DNA of 64,000 nt from JBLIRR01 sp049472395. GTDB taxonomy: Bacteria > SZUA-182 > DTGQ01 > JBLIRR01. A program made the translations under genes and the position numbers. Positions 34,589 to 44,402 of this stretch are shown one piece after another (the stretch's first letter is position 1; each line of letters begins with the position of its first letter). The notes beneath the pieces are model-generated. The model was not told the origin of the DNA. It saw only the letters and a list, made by a program, of their open reading frames with translations, and made no database searches. The stretch is from assembly GCA_049472395.1 (NCBI GenBank), contig JBLIRR010000002.1, positions 1 through 64,000 on the forward strand, read 5' to 3'.

Positions 34589-36032
34589 TTGAAAAAAAAG
34601 AATAAAAGGTGGAAGATCTGGGTAGATACAGGGGGGACGTTTACCGATTGTGTAGCCCATGACCCACAAGGAAGAATACATAGAACAAAAGTACTCTCAA
34701 GCAGCGCGCTCAGAGGAAAAATAACTGATAAGCGAGGCGATATACTCTACGTGAAGGAGCGCTGGAATGTTGGGCATGATATTTTCAGAGGTTATACATT
34801 GAAAATACTTGCCTCTGATCATCCTCATGTGACAGTTTCCCAGTACAATCCTCAATTGGGATTGATACAAATATCTCCATTACTTCAAGGGGGAGAGGTA
34901 TGCGGTCATGATTTTGAGATTACTGCTTATGAAGAGGCCCCAATCTTTGCTTCAAGAGTTATTACATTAAACGGTCTTTATGAAAATCTTCCTCCCATAG
35001 ACATGCGTCTTGGTTCAACAAAAGGGACCAATGCGCTATTTTTCTGTGTACGAGGTGAACGAACGAATTGATGCCCATGGAAATATCTTAATACCACTTG
35101 ACAGGGAGCAGGTTCTTGCAATCCTTCATCAGATAAAAAAGGAGGGTATCACTGCGGTTTCAATCGCCTTATTAAATAGCTATAAAAATAATACACATGA
35201 ACAGATCATCAAAGCGATGCTCAAAGAAAATGGCTTTACATATGTTTCCTCATCAGAGGAATGTGAGCCTTCAATCAAAATAGTTCCTCGTGCTCACACA
35301 GTAGTGGTAAACTCTTATTTATTGCCTGTTTTTCACGATTACCTTTCAAATATCCGCCATAGCCTGGGACAAGGCTCTTCATTAAAGGTGATGACGAGTG
35401 CGGGAGGATTGATCGATGCGGACAGCTATTATCCCAAGGACAGCTTATTAAGCGGGCCTTCAGGTGGTGTTGTGGGTTCTGCAATAATCTCCCGGCAGGT
35501 AAATCTACAAAAGCTCCTCACGCTAGATATGGGCGGGACCAGTACCGATGTGTCACGATATGAGGGATGTTATGATTACAGGTATGAATTGAAGGTTGGC
35601 GGTGCCACTATATTTGGCCCTTTTCTCTATATAGAGACCGTTGCTGCTGGTGGGGGATCCATATGTTTTTTTGACGGAATGAAATTTTCAGTGGGCCCTG
35701 AAAGTGCTGGGGCCCAGCCTAGTCCGGCATGCTATGGCGCGGGAGGGCCCTTGACCATTACTGATGTCAACCTATTGCTTGGCCGGCTACATCCGGAAAG
35801 GTTTGGTATTCCTATATCTAAACAGGCGGCATTGGAACGCGTTGAAGAGATGAAACGTCGAAGCCCGAAAATCGCACACATGTCTCATGAAAAATTACTG
35901 AATGGTTTTATGGATATTGCTCATGAAAAATTGGCCGGAGCTATACATAAAATAAGCATTAGTAAATATGAGCCATTCGCGCTTAGTCAGTACTCAATAT
36001 TACATAAATGTCATCCTCATCATATTGGTTAA
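34589..36032 (+). pseudogene. Broken hydantoinase A / 5-oxoprolinase gene
   Basis: Starts at TTG 34589 behind GGGGAG with the ATP-site motif WVDTGGTFTDCVAHDP, characteristic of HyuA and 5-oxoprolinase. After GSTKGTNALF (about 35040) the frame shifts and about 40 expected residues are missing; reading resumes one frame over at VYEVNERIDAHG. Typical segments follow (SGPSGGVVGSA, LLTLDMGGTSTDVSRY, TVAAGGGSICFF, ACYGAGGPLTITDVNLLLGRL). The chain stops being homologous after ISISKYEPFA, exactly where the 3' end of the prepilin-like gene begins (35983), just before the FGGAGP motif that should come next. It has thus lost an internal piece and its entire C-terminal part. Confidence 0.85.
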
Positions 36033-36483
36033 GCCCCTCGCCATTTGGGCCGTAAGAACCTATGACAGCAACTTTTTTACCATTTATATAATAATCAGAA
36101 TCATAAAAGTAATTGTTGACCCATGGATCCTGGTATATTTCATCTATATAGGGCCCTGCCCAGTCAGGATAAGGATCGTTAGGATCGTCTATGAGAAGAC
36201 CTGCTCGTCCGATACGTAAGTCTTCAATCTCGTTCTCAGGTGATGAGGTTGTCCCTGCAGGGGTATGGCCGGGCCAAAAACCTGTGTCAATTTCCATGAC
36301 GTGTATACCTTTGGCAATAGCGCCACAATGAATATAGACTTCGGCTGCCATTGCTTTTTGACGCATCCCTTTATAGAGGTTCAGCGATAATCCACTGAGA
36401 AGGGCAATTATTAATATGACAATCAATAATTCAATTAGGGTAAATCCTTCCTCGAAGCTGTGTTTTCTCTCTTTTTTATTCAT
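35983..36483 (-). CDS. Prepilin-like protein (type II secretion pseudopilin, GspG-like)
   Basis: 166 residues: a short basic leader, the prepilin peptidase site EEG|FTLIELLIVILIIALLSGL at residues 12-32 with the conserved Glu at mature position 5, then a globular domain (MEIDTGFWPGHTPAG, GPYIDEIYQDPW, SYGPNGEGLNQYDEDD). The conserved DxW and GxxG/DDI segments near the end resemble the calcium site of GspG. GGAGGAATC precedes the ATG. Its product would be built into a pseudopilus or fibre. No other secretion genes are nearby. It is the intact member of a pair; the copy at 33767 has a nonsense mutation. Confidence 0.85.
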   Translation of the reverse strand: MNKKERKHSFEEGFTLIELLIVILIIALLSGLSLNLYKGMRQKAMAAEVYIHCGAIAKGIHVMEIDTGFWPGHTPAGTTSSPENEIEDLRIGRAGLLIDDPNDPYPDWAGPYIDEIYQDPWVNNYFYDSDYYINGKKVAVIGSYGPNGEGLNQYDEDDIYVILSTD

Positions 36484-36703
36484 TTGTTGATTCCTCCGTT
36501 TATGTAATGTCCCGTGTTCGTTTTGTTTATTATAGCAAATAGCATGCCATGCGGATTTAACATTTAACTATTTGTTTTTTCTATATAGGAAAGAAAAGAA
36601 TAGATGACAATTACAATCTTGTATAAAGATGAGCTTCAAAATTGTAATCTGGAGATGGCAGAAAAATATCATGGAATATCCTGAAATACAGAATGAGTTT
36701 GTA

Positions 36704-39697
36704 TCAGAATAAACCACGCAGAACAAAGATAATATGCGAATCCTCATTACCATCTAATTGACGCGTGAACTGAAACCCAGGCCGCAGTGGAATATTGAAA
36801 AAACGCATATCGAGGGTGAGTTCAGCGCCGACAGAGCGGAACCAATTCCCTTGCCCAAAAGGCTCGTCGGGTGAAATGATACCAGCATCAAAGAAATTTT
36901 CCAGGACAACCTGACGGATTTCAAAGGGCGTTGTCCCTATACCTTTAAAGGGCCTATACAATGGAAAGCGGTATGCGGCTGTGTAAGCACCAAGATATGG
37001 GCCCGTCGTGATGGTGGAGGGATAACCGCGCGGTATTCCGCTTCCATCAAAACTATTCCCACCCATGGTAAATGCTCCCTGGAGATAGAGGTCTCCATCG
37101 CTCCATCCGGTGATTGCCCGAGTTTCAAACTGATGCCCTCGCTGCGGTGCAATGGTGAACACATACCCAATTTCTGCGAGAGCACGCTTCTGATCAAGAT
37201 CTCCGCCCATGCCATAACCACTATGGCGGTAAAAGAGGGAAAAACGCACTCCATCCTCAGGATTGTAACTCGTGGGGTAAAATGTGGTATCATTGTAATA
37301 AAGAATTGCCTGCGCAAATTGTGCCTTCCCTTCAAAGGGGGATGAACTGATGATTATTTTCTGCGCATATATATCAGCTACGGATTCGACTGCCTCAGAG
37401 TGCCGATATCCAACACCCAGCACAGCTTCACATTGTGTTTCGATTCCTGAAAGTTCGAACTCTAATGAAGCGGTACCTCCCCTAATATATTCGGTATAAT
37501 TGAATAATTCACCAAAAAGAGAGACAACTCGCTCTGTGAAGGTCGACTCCAATGCAAAACCGGTGAGTAAAATATTGGTCCGCGCACCTCCATAATAGCC
37601 ATAATACGCTTGGCCAACACCTTTATCGGTTTCATATCCCTCGCCGATTCCTGCGTTAAGTAGATGGTTTCCTACCGGATCGCCAATTGCTATCTGAATG
37701 CCTATACCACCGGTATCGGTGACCATAGTTGTGGGCGTCCAATACTGAAATTCGAGATGGCGGAGGCCATTGTACGGGTATTCTTTAAGTGAGGGTGGAT
37801 TGTGGTGGTGTGGTGGCTCTATAAATGATGCTGCCTGAGACGGCCATGTAATAGCTATTTCAGGCACGAGTGCAAGATCGGTGTCAGGATTATTGGGTAT
37901 CCTCGCAATAAATGGGCCGGATCGATCATGATCGATTATAGCAAGCTCTTTGCTATCAGGACTAGGGACGCAGGCATGTATGCCGCCAATTGTATGCGTG
38001 ACTGGCATGGCCGCGAGAGGAGTGCCCTCTTGTGATACCTTAAGACGGTATGCATTTGAAACGCCGGTTACATCAGAACAATAGAATAACTCGCTGCCGT
38101 CACTATTCCAGCATGGGTGGATGATACGTCCCCTCAAGGATATGAGCACCTTTCGGTGTGAAAGATCATCGAGCGGTGCCAAGACAAGCTGAGAACTTTG
38201 CTCATCAGTTTCAACCCATGCTATTTCTTGTAAGGGCCTGTTACCTTTGGGCCTAAAAGTGGGAGACCACGGGATCCCCTGTGATGGGAGTGTATACATG
38301 TGCACAAGGTTTTCACCATCAAACCGGTAAACACATAATTCTTGTCCACCGCCAGATGTAAAATGTAAGGCCATAAGGCCATCTGCATCTCCAAAGATAT
38401 GCTCAGAAAGGTCAGGCTGTGCAAGCCTCAACCCAAGGTTGATAGTTGTGCCGGAGGGGCGTACAATTGATATCCTGCTTCTGAGCCGAGCTTGTGGAGT
38501 TTTTATTAGATTGCTCGTCACAAGTGATCCTCCAGGGCTCCGTCTCACCGCCGTTATTTCATAAGCCGGAAGATTCGAGGCCTCAAGATTTCCGTCTTTA
38601 TCAATATATACATAGCGGTTGCGAGAGGCATATGGTCTATAAGCGCTGGCAAAAAGACGGTCATCAGATGTCCAGGCCGGAGGGCCAAATTTATGATCGA
38701 TTGGGGTAAGACGTCTGACAGGGGTAGGGGGAACAGCGTTAAGCTGGCGGAGAATATCCTCCTGTTCTTCCAGAAGAGTGCTCCGCGCCTCTTCAATTAA
38801 AACCGCATGGTTTTTGGGGAGCAGGGGCAATGACCCCTCCCTGAAGAAGAAAGGCCAGTTTTTGGCTTGATTTAATGCCAGGTCCCACACGGATGCTTTA
38901 TCCCCGTATACGCTGTCAAGATAACGGGTATACGCAAGCCCATAATTATAGGGCATTGAACCTTCGGGCCAATGAATATATGAGGAACGCCACTCATCTA
39001 CCTCAGGGATTTTTCCCTCCGCAGCATCAAGCCTCCAGATCATATGCGTATAAGTGTCTCGTCCGCGTCCTCCCCAGATACTATACGGTGGCGAATATTT
39101 CGTCTCTGCCCATTGTGCCATACCTTCTAACCAAAACGTAGGCATTGTGGCTTGAGGTGGTGTAGAAAAATAAAATAATAAGAGACTGAGCGCATCATTG
39201 GGAATGATACGGCCGAAGATATCTTCTAATAAGCCTCTCATGCCGTAATTTGGCTCCATATTAAGAATATGGGTAAACTCATGGATAGCGATAAGCTCTA
39301 AACGGCGGTCAATGGGGAAAAAAAAAGCCCCATATGATCCTGGGCTTAGATTAAGTTCTACGACAGGACGTGGCAGGTAAGTTGCCCACCCATTTAAAAT
39401 ATCATGTTCATCACTGATGATGACAACCAGTTTTTTTTTCGGTGTATAGCCTGCCTCTTGGCACATGAACGCAAAAATTTCGTCAAGCTGGGCAATCTGT
39501 GGGCGAAGAATCTCAACAGCGTCAGAGGGGACTGTGGCGGTAATGTGTTTCCCTTCTATGACGGTTTTCTTTCTGGTAACGGGATCATCACTGTGGGCAG
39601 TGGCGGAGGCGTGAGGGAGCGCAAAGCGCGCACAAAAAAACAGTATAATCGATGTACACAAGGGGATGAAGAAATGAAGATGCTTTTGATGTATCAT
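36704..39697 (-). CDS. Outer-membrane metalloprotease: gluzincin domain, TolB-like propeller, C-terminal barrel
   Basis: 997 residues with a signal peptide. Residues about 45-300 form a peptidase-MA-like zinc domain with HEFTH (139-143) and downstream WLEGMAQWAE (189-198) giving the third ligand. Residues about 325-640 hold TolB/PD40-type propeller blades (FGPPAWTSDDRLF, HPCWNSDGSELFYCSD, HACVPSPDSKELAI). The last 300 residues resemble an Omp85/surface-antigen barrel (GIPRGYPSTITTGPYLGAYT, YRFPLYRPF) and end in the terminal phenylalanine of an outer-membrane barrel (VLRGLF). The start overlaps the stop of the GH13 gene by four bases, so translation is coupled. A surface-exposed or periplasm-facing protease is likely; the substrate is unknown. 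Confidence 0.88.
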   Translation of the reverse strand: MIHQKHLHFFIPLCTSIILFFCARFALPHASATAHSDDPVTRKKTVIEGKHITATVPSDAVEILRPQIAQLDEIFAFMCQEAGYTPKKKLVVIISDEHDILNGWATYLPRPVVELNLSPGSYGAFFFPIDRRLELIAIHEFTHILNMEPNYGMRGLLEDIFGRIIPNDALSLLLFYFSTPPQATMPTFWLEGMAQWAETKYSPPYSIWGGRGRDTYTHMIWRLDAAEGKIPEVDEWRSSYIHWPEGSMPYNYGLAYTRYLDSVYGDKASVWDLALNQAKNWPFFFREGSLPLLPKNHAVLIEEARSTLLEEQEDILRQLNAVPPTPVRRLTPIDHKFGPPAWTSDDRLFASAYRPYASRNRYVYIDKDGNLEASNLPAYEITAVRRSPGGSLVTSNLIKTPQARLRSRISIVRPSGTTINLGLRLAQPDLSEHIFGDADGLMALHFTSGGGQELCVYRFDGENLVHMYTLPSQGIPWSPTFRPKGNRPLQEIAWVETDEQSSQLVLAPLDDLSHRKVLISLRGRIIHPCWNSDGSELFYCSDVTGVSNAYRLKVSQEGTPLAAMPVTHTIGGIHACVPSPDSKELAIIDHDRSGPFIARIPNNPDTDLALVPEIAITWPSQAASFIEPPHHHNPPSLKEYPYNGLRHLEFQYWTPTTMVTDTGGIGIQIAIGDPVGNHLLNAGIGEGYETDKGVGQAYYGYYGGARTNILLTGFALESTFTERVVSLFGELFNYTEYIRGGTASLEFELSGIETQCEAVLGVGYRHSEAVESVADIYAQKIIISSSPFEGKAQFAQAILYYNDTTFYPTSYNPEDGVRFSLFYRHSGYGMGGDLDQKRALAEIGYVFTIAPQRGHQFETRAITGWSDGDLYLQGAFTMGGNSFDGSGIPRGYPSTITTGPYLGAYTAAYRFPLYRPFKGIGTTPFEIRQVVLENFFDAGIISPDEPFGQGNWFRSVGAELTLDMRFFNIPLRPGFQFTRQLDGNEDSHIIFVLRGLF

Positions 39698-41670
39698 TTT
39701 AGTTTCAAAGCAATATTTTGAAAGGGGGCAATCTTAATCGCAATAAAATGACCATCAGAGTGGACAGTCCAATAGGGATTATGCTGATTATACCAACTGT
39801 TGCCGATATATTTTGAATCAATGGAATTATAAATTACTTGATATTCTCCGACAACAGGAACATAGATCCTCGCCTCCTGCCGACAAAAGGCATGATTCTC
39901 AGAACGCACAAAGAGTATATCATCCTTATGATCATCCCATCTTTCACTCTCCCATTTTGCACTGCTTCCCCACCGAATAGCGGAGAACCACCGCTCTTCA
40001 TTATTCGATCCTGTGCGGTCAATAGAATCACGTCCCTGTTTTTTGAGTGCCGGCTCAGTGTGCAGGAGATAATTAAGGGCCCTATAATTCTCCGTGAGTT
40101 GCTGTTGGTGCAATTTGGCGCTCATTCCTGTTTTGCTCCAGTCAAGGGGCCTCCTTATGTCGAACCAGCCTTCTTCCCCAAATTCATCTCCCATAAAAAT
40201 CATTGGCGCTCCAGGACAGAACCAGCACAAAGCCGCCAAACCAATCAGTTGGATATGGCTCCCGAGTTCGGTTATCAGCCGCTGTTTCCCATTTGCGCAT
40301 TCATCGTGTGTATTCAATGCATTCACATATTTTTCCTCTGAGCTTCTGATCATGATGGATTCAATATGTTGAATATCTCGGTGCTCTGTGGGCAGCGAAA
40401 GGTTTTTTCTCAGTAAATGCATCTGTCCCATATTTTGTGCATAGTTAAAACCAAGCCCTCCTTGTTCGACAGGTGTGGCGAGCCTGTGAAATACCCTGCG
40501 GGACTCCTCGGCAATGGTAAAAAAATGAGGTGTTAATTGATTTATTCTATTATGAAGGTCCCTGAAAAAATAGAGAGCCTCAAAATCAACCACTTCTGAC
40601 AAATAATAGCCGCGATCATTGAAGTATCTGTCACCGCCGAGCCCATTAATTAAATCCCACTGTTCCTGACTGAGGTGCGCTCTGTTATTTTTTTCAAAAT
40701 AATAGGACCCTCGGTCATAGTCATAGAAAATCTGCGAGGATACTGCATCTATTCGCGCTCCATCCACGCCAAGCTCATGATGCACATATGTCAGTATACC
40801 TATTAAATAATCATTCACATAGGGATTTCCATGATTATATATTCTGCTTTGCCATTGGTTATTCCATCCCTTACTCCCTTGATAATGATAAAGGTCTGTG
40901 CCATCTATCGTTGCGATGCCGGAATCCCAGTCCTGGATAGAAAAACCTACCGGTATATCAATAATGATACCAATATTGTGCTCGTGGAGAAGATTCACCA
41001 GGTATTTAAAATCATCTACGCTCCCATGGCGGTTGTAAATTGCATAGGGATTACTTACCAAATAACCCCAGGATTCATGCATGGGAGTTTGAAAGGGGGG
41101 CATACATTGCACATGGGTAAATCCAAGATACCCGACATGTGAAACAATTTTTTTTGCAATCTCCCGGTAGTTATGATCATAGAACACACTCAGATGAAGT
41201 TCGTAAATGGACATTGGCTCAGATGATTTTCGCAAGTATTTACAGGTCCATTGAAAATTGTCAGGATCAACGATAACTGTATTGAATATTCGAGAGCCAT
41301 TACCCACATAATGTGTGGCAATCTGTTGCGCAAATGGATCAACCCGGGCCATAGAATAGGGTTGAGGCAGATAGCTTTTATTGTTAATAATAAAGTATTT
41401 ATATTCTTCTCCGAATAGAATCTCGGGGAGGGTAATGCTAAAGACGCCTGTCCCATCATTCGTCATCGGTTCGGCATTATGGTCCCAGTTATTGCCCTTT
41501 CTTATTAAGAATACCTCAGTTGCCTCCGGCAGGTAGACTCGGAATATAGTACACGCCTTCTCCCTGTTTATATGAGCGCCAAAATAGTAATAGGGCACAT
41601 GTTTTCTTATAACGTCTTCCGGCAGCTCTTGAATTTCCTTTTTAGATAAACGAGTTATATCAGGGAACAT
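39694..41670 (-). CDS. GH13 alpha-glucan enzyme, branching-enzyme-like
   Basis: 658 residues, cytoplasmic. An N-terminal CBM48-like domain (about 25-140) precedes a GH13 barrel. Catalytic motifs follow the branching-enzyme pattern: nucleophile Asp308 in GVDGARIDAV, acid/base Glu in TIAEES (about 388) and Asp456 in NTHDECANGK (compare SHDEVVHGK in GlgB). MSIYELHLSVF and WGYLVSNPYAI also match. It may form alpha-1,6 branches in glycogen or act on a related glucan; other glycogen genes are absent, so glgB is not assigned. It starts four bases after clpA and overlaps the protease gene, and so is embedded in a clp operon. Confidence 0.88.
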   Translation of the reverse strand: MFPDITRLSKKEIQELPEDVIRKHVPYYYFGAHINREKACTIFRVYLPEATEVFLIRKGNNWDHNAEPMTNDGTGVFSITLPEILFGEEYKYFIINNKSYLPQPYSMARVDPFAQQIATHYVGNGSRIFNTVIVDPDNFQWTCKYLRKSSEPMSIYELHLSVFYDHNYREIAKKIVSHVGYLGFTHVQCMPPFQTPMHESWGYLVSNPYAIYNRHGSVDDFKYLVNLLHEHNIGIIIDIPVGFSIQDWDSGIATIDGTDLYHYQGSKGWNNQWQSRIYNHGNPYVNDYLIGILTYVHHELGVDGARIDAVSSQIFYDYDRGSYYFEKNNRAHLSQEQWDLINGLGGDRYFNDRGYYLSEVVDFEALYFFRDLHNRINQLTPHFFTIAEESRRVFHRLATPVEQGGLGFNYAQNMGQMHLLRKNLSLPTEHRDIQHIESIMIRSSEEKYVNALNTHDECANGKQRLITELGSHIQLIGLAALCWFCPGAPMIFMGDEFGEEGWFDIRRPLDWSKTGMSAKLHQQQLTENYRALNYLLHTEPALKKQGRDSIDRTGSNNEERWFSAIRWGSSAKWESERWDDHKDDILFVRSENHAFCRQEARIYVPVVGEYQVIYNSIDSKYIGNSWYNQHNPYWTVHSDGHFIAIKIAPFQNIALKLK

Positions 41671-41674
41671 AGCG

Positions 41675-43906
41675 TTATCTCAGCGCAGGTTTTATCATAA
41701 AAGCAAGTTTATCTCCCTGTACTTTGATGGTTACCTGCCCACCCTTTTTTAATCGACCAAATAATATCTCGTCAGCCAAAGGATTTTTAATGTCACTTTG
41801 AATAAGCCGCGTCATGGGACGGGCGCCATAGGTAGGATTATATCCCTTTCGGGCAAGCCAGATCTGTGCCTTCTTTGAAATGGTGATGGTAATTTTTTTA
41901 TCCTTTAATTGATCGGCCATTTCCTTGATAAATTTATCAACAATTTTTATTATATTTTCCATTGAAAGGGATTTAAATTCAATAATATCATCAAGACGGT
42001 TTCTGAACTCAGGGCTGAATAATTTATCAATTGCTTCTTTGCCCTTCCCTAGCTCTGGATTGCCAAAACCAATCGGTTTCATTTCCATCTCTTTTGAGCC
42101 GGCATTTGACGTCATAATCACAATGACTTTTCTAAAATCCGCGCGTCTTCCGTTGTTATCGGTAAGCGTCGCATTATCCATGATCTGAAGCAAAATATTG
42201 AAAATATCCGGATGTGCCTTTTCTATTTCATCCAGCAACAGAACACTATATGGTTTTTTTCTGATAGCATCAGTAAGAAGTCCTCCTTGATCGAAGCCTA
42301 CATATCCCGGAGGAGCGCCAATTAAACGCGCTACCGTATGTTTTTCCATATATTCACTCATGTCAAAGCGGATGAAAGAAATGCCAAGGATAGACGCAAG
42401 TTGTTTGGAGACCTCTGTTTTCCCTACGCCCGTTGGGCCTGTAAAGAGAAATGATCCGATGGGTTGATGGGGATGCCCGAGCCCTGAATGGGATCGTTTG
42501 ATGGCAACTGCAAGGCTATGTAAGGCAGTGTCTTGCCCGAATACTTGCTGCTTCAAATCGTGCTCCAAATTCTTGAGTGATTTTCTATCCTCAGAGGATG
42601 CGCTCTTAACAGGTACTCGTGCTATTTTAGACACTATATCCTCAATATCTTTCACATTGATTATTTTTTCCTTTTTGAAACTCGGGAAGAGATTACAGAA
42701 TGCACCTGCCTCATCAATCACATCTATGGCTTTATCAGGGAGGAAACGGTCATTAATATATTTTGCTGACAACTCTGCAGCTGCTTTAAGCGAATCTTTC
42801 GAGAAGCGTATACCATGATATTTTTCATAATGTACGCTTAATCCCTGAAGAATTTTTATTGTTTCCTCGACACTCGGCTCTTTAATTTCCACCATTTGAA
42901 ATCTTCTTGAAAGTGCGTGATCTTTTTCAAAATGATTTTTATATTCATTATAGGTAGTTGAACCGATACAGCGGAAATTCTCTGAGGCGAGCGATGGTTT
43001 GAGGATATTGGACGCATCTAATGTGCCGTCACTTGTCGCACCGGCACCGACAATCGTATGGATTTCATCAATAAAAAGTATTGCTTTAGGCCTTTTTTTA
43101 ATTGCTTCAATCACTGCTTTGAGCCTCTGTTCAAAATCACCCCGAAAGCGTGTGCCTGCGAGCAAGGAGCCCATATCAAGACAAAATATCTCAGAATGTG
43201 CAATTAACGCTGGCACCTTGTTTTGGCAGATTTTAATTGCCAGACCTTCTGCAATGGCCGTTTTGCCAACTCCCGGTTCTCCAACAAATACAGGGTTGTT
43301 CTTTCTGCGTCTACACAGTATTTGCATGGTTCGCTCAATCTCTTCCTCTCTGCCGATCAGCGGGTCGATTTTCCCTTCTGCTGCCCTTTGGGTGAAATTG
43401 GTGGTAAAGTCAACCAGAGGGTCATTGGAAGGCCTCTTTGACTCTTCGCCTGCGGGCGCGGTCTTTGATATTCCATGGGAAATATATTCTAAAATATCCA
43501 GGCGACTTATACCCTCTTGGTTGAGGAAATATGCTGCATATGAGGTTTTCTCCTCCAAAATAGCAGCCAGAATATCTCCTATTTCAGCCTTTTTTTTCCC
43601 AGAGTTTCTGACATGCATGATGGTTCTTTGAAAAACCCGAGAAATAGCGATGGTTTTTAATGGCTGATGGTAGGTATCGTCGAGTTTATAATTCTCGTTT
43701 AAAGATGGGCAGTGTTTCTTAAAGAAATTTTCAAGGCGTGCTTTAATTCTCTTTACATCACCCCCACAATTGGCAATAATTGTAATGCCTTCCCTATCAT
43801 TTAATATGGCATAGAGTATATGTTCGAGACAGAGGTACTCATGGTGCCTTTTTTTCGCTTCCTGGGCAGCATATTCTACAATTGATTCAATCTTGCTGCT
43901 AAACAT
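41675..43906 (-). CDS. clpA: ATP-dependent Clp protease ATP-binding subunit ClpA
   Basis: 743 residues, the usual ClpA length. An N-domain (about 1-145, ALEHILYAIL-like repeats) that binds ClpS is followed by two AAA+ modules: D1 with GEPGVGKT and LFIDEIHTIVGAG, and D2 with GPTGVGKT and LLLDEIEKAHPDIFN. There is no long middle domain, which separates it from ClpB and ClpC. The C-terminal GARPMTRLIQ sensor-2 segment is present. It unfolds tagged proteins, including tmRNA-tagged ones ending LAA, for ClpP. clpS lies 12 bases upstream. Confidence 0.97.
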   Translation of the reverse strand: MFSSKIESIVEYAAQEAKKRHHEYLCLEHILYAILNDREGITIIANCGGDVKRIKARLENFFKKHCPSLNENYKLDDTYHQPLKTIAISRVFQRTIMHVRNSGKKKAEIGDILAAILEEKTSYAAYFLNQEGISRLDILEYISHGISKTAPAGEESKRPSNDPLVDFTTNFTQRAAEGKIDPLIGREEEIERTMQILCRRRKNNPVFVGEPGVGKTAIAEGLAIKICQNKVPALIAHSEIFCLDMGSLLAGTRFRGDFEQRLKAVIEAIKKRPKAILFIDEIHTIVGAGATSDGTLDASNILKPSLASENFRCIGSTTYNEYKNHFEKDHALSRRFQMVEIKEPSVEETIKILQGLSVHYEKYHGIRFSKDSLKAAAELSAKYINDRFLPDKAIDVIDEAGAFCNLFPSFKKEKIINVKDIEDIVSKIARVPVKSASSEDRKSLKNLEHDLKQQVFGQDTALHSLAVAIKRSHSGLGHPHQPIGSFLFTGPTGVGKTEVSKQLASILGISFIRFDMSEYMEKHTVARLIGAPPGYVGFDQGGLLTDAIRKKPYSVLLLDEIEKAHPDIFNILLQIMDNATLTDNNGRRADFRKVIVIMTSNAGSKEMEMKPIGFGNPELGKGKEAIDKLFSPEFRNRLDDIIEFKSLSMENIIKIVDKFIKEMADQLKDKKITITISKKAQIWLARKGYNPTYGARPMTRLIQSDIKNPLADEILFGRLKKGGQVTIKVQGDKLAFMIKPALR

Positions 43907-43918
43907 TTTATTTCCCCC

Positions 43919-44233
43919 TTATTCCTCTTCTATGCTGCATCTTAACGGGAATCCCCTTTCGCGGGCCAAGGCGTGAACCATGGCTACCTTTGTTTCGGCA
44001 ATTTCAAAGGTATATATCCCCGCAATTCCAATTCCCTTTTGATGCACCTCATACATAATACGTGTTGCTTCAGGAGTCGGTTTATGGAATACTGTTTTCA
44101 ATATTAAGACCACAAATTCCATTGTTGTGTAATCATCATTATGAAGAAGAACTTTATACATCCGAGGTTCGTCAATCTTTTCCTCAGATTCGATTGACGT
44201 ATCCCCCTGGCGTTGAAAGATGTCTTCACTCAT
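43919..44233 (-). CDS. clpS: ClpS adaptor protein
   Basis: 104 residues. It delivers N-degron substrates to ClpA. The core DEPRMYKVLLHNDDYTTMEFVV carries the binding-site residues (Asn-Asp-Asp, Thr-Met), and VHQKGIGIAGIYTFEIAETK with the MVHALARERGFPL end is family standard; here the usual H-x-x-G loop is intact. AAGGAGG lies upstream of the ATG. It is first in the operon clpS-clpA-GH13-metalloprotease. Its final Glu-Glu-Glu is unremarkable. Confidence 0.97.
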   Translation of the reverse strand: MSEDIFQRQGDTSIESEEKIDEPRMYKVLLHNDDYTTMEFVVLILKTVFHKPTPEATRIMYEVHQKGIGIAGIYTFEIAETKVAMVHALARERGFPLRCSIEEE

Positions 44234-44402
44234 AGTAGAATCTTCTTCCTCCTTAGAATATACTCTTTATTATATAAGTATACTCTCTCTTTTATAAAAA
44301 AAAAGTGTAAAGAGGAAAAAATTTTATTGAAAAGCTTCCTTATTTCATGCTATTACTTATTGAATTTATTTTATATCAGGATCACAGAAGGGAATTATTG
44401 CA

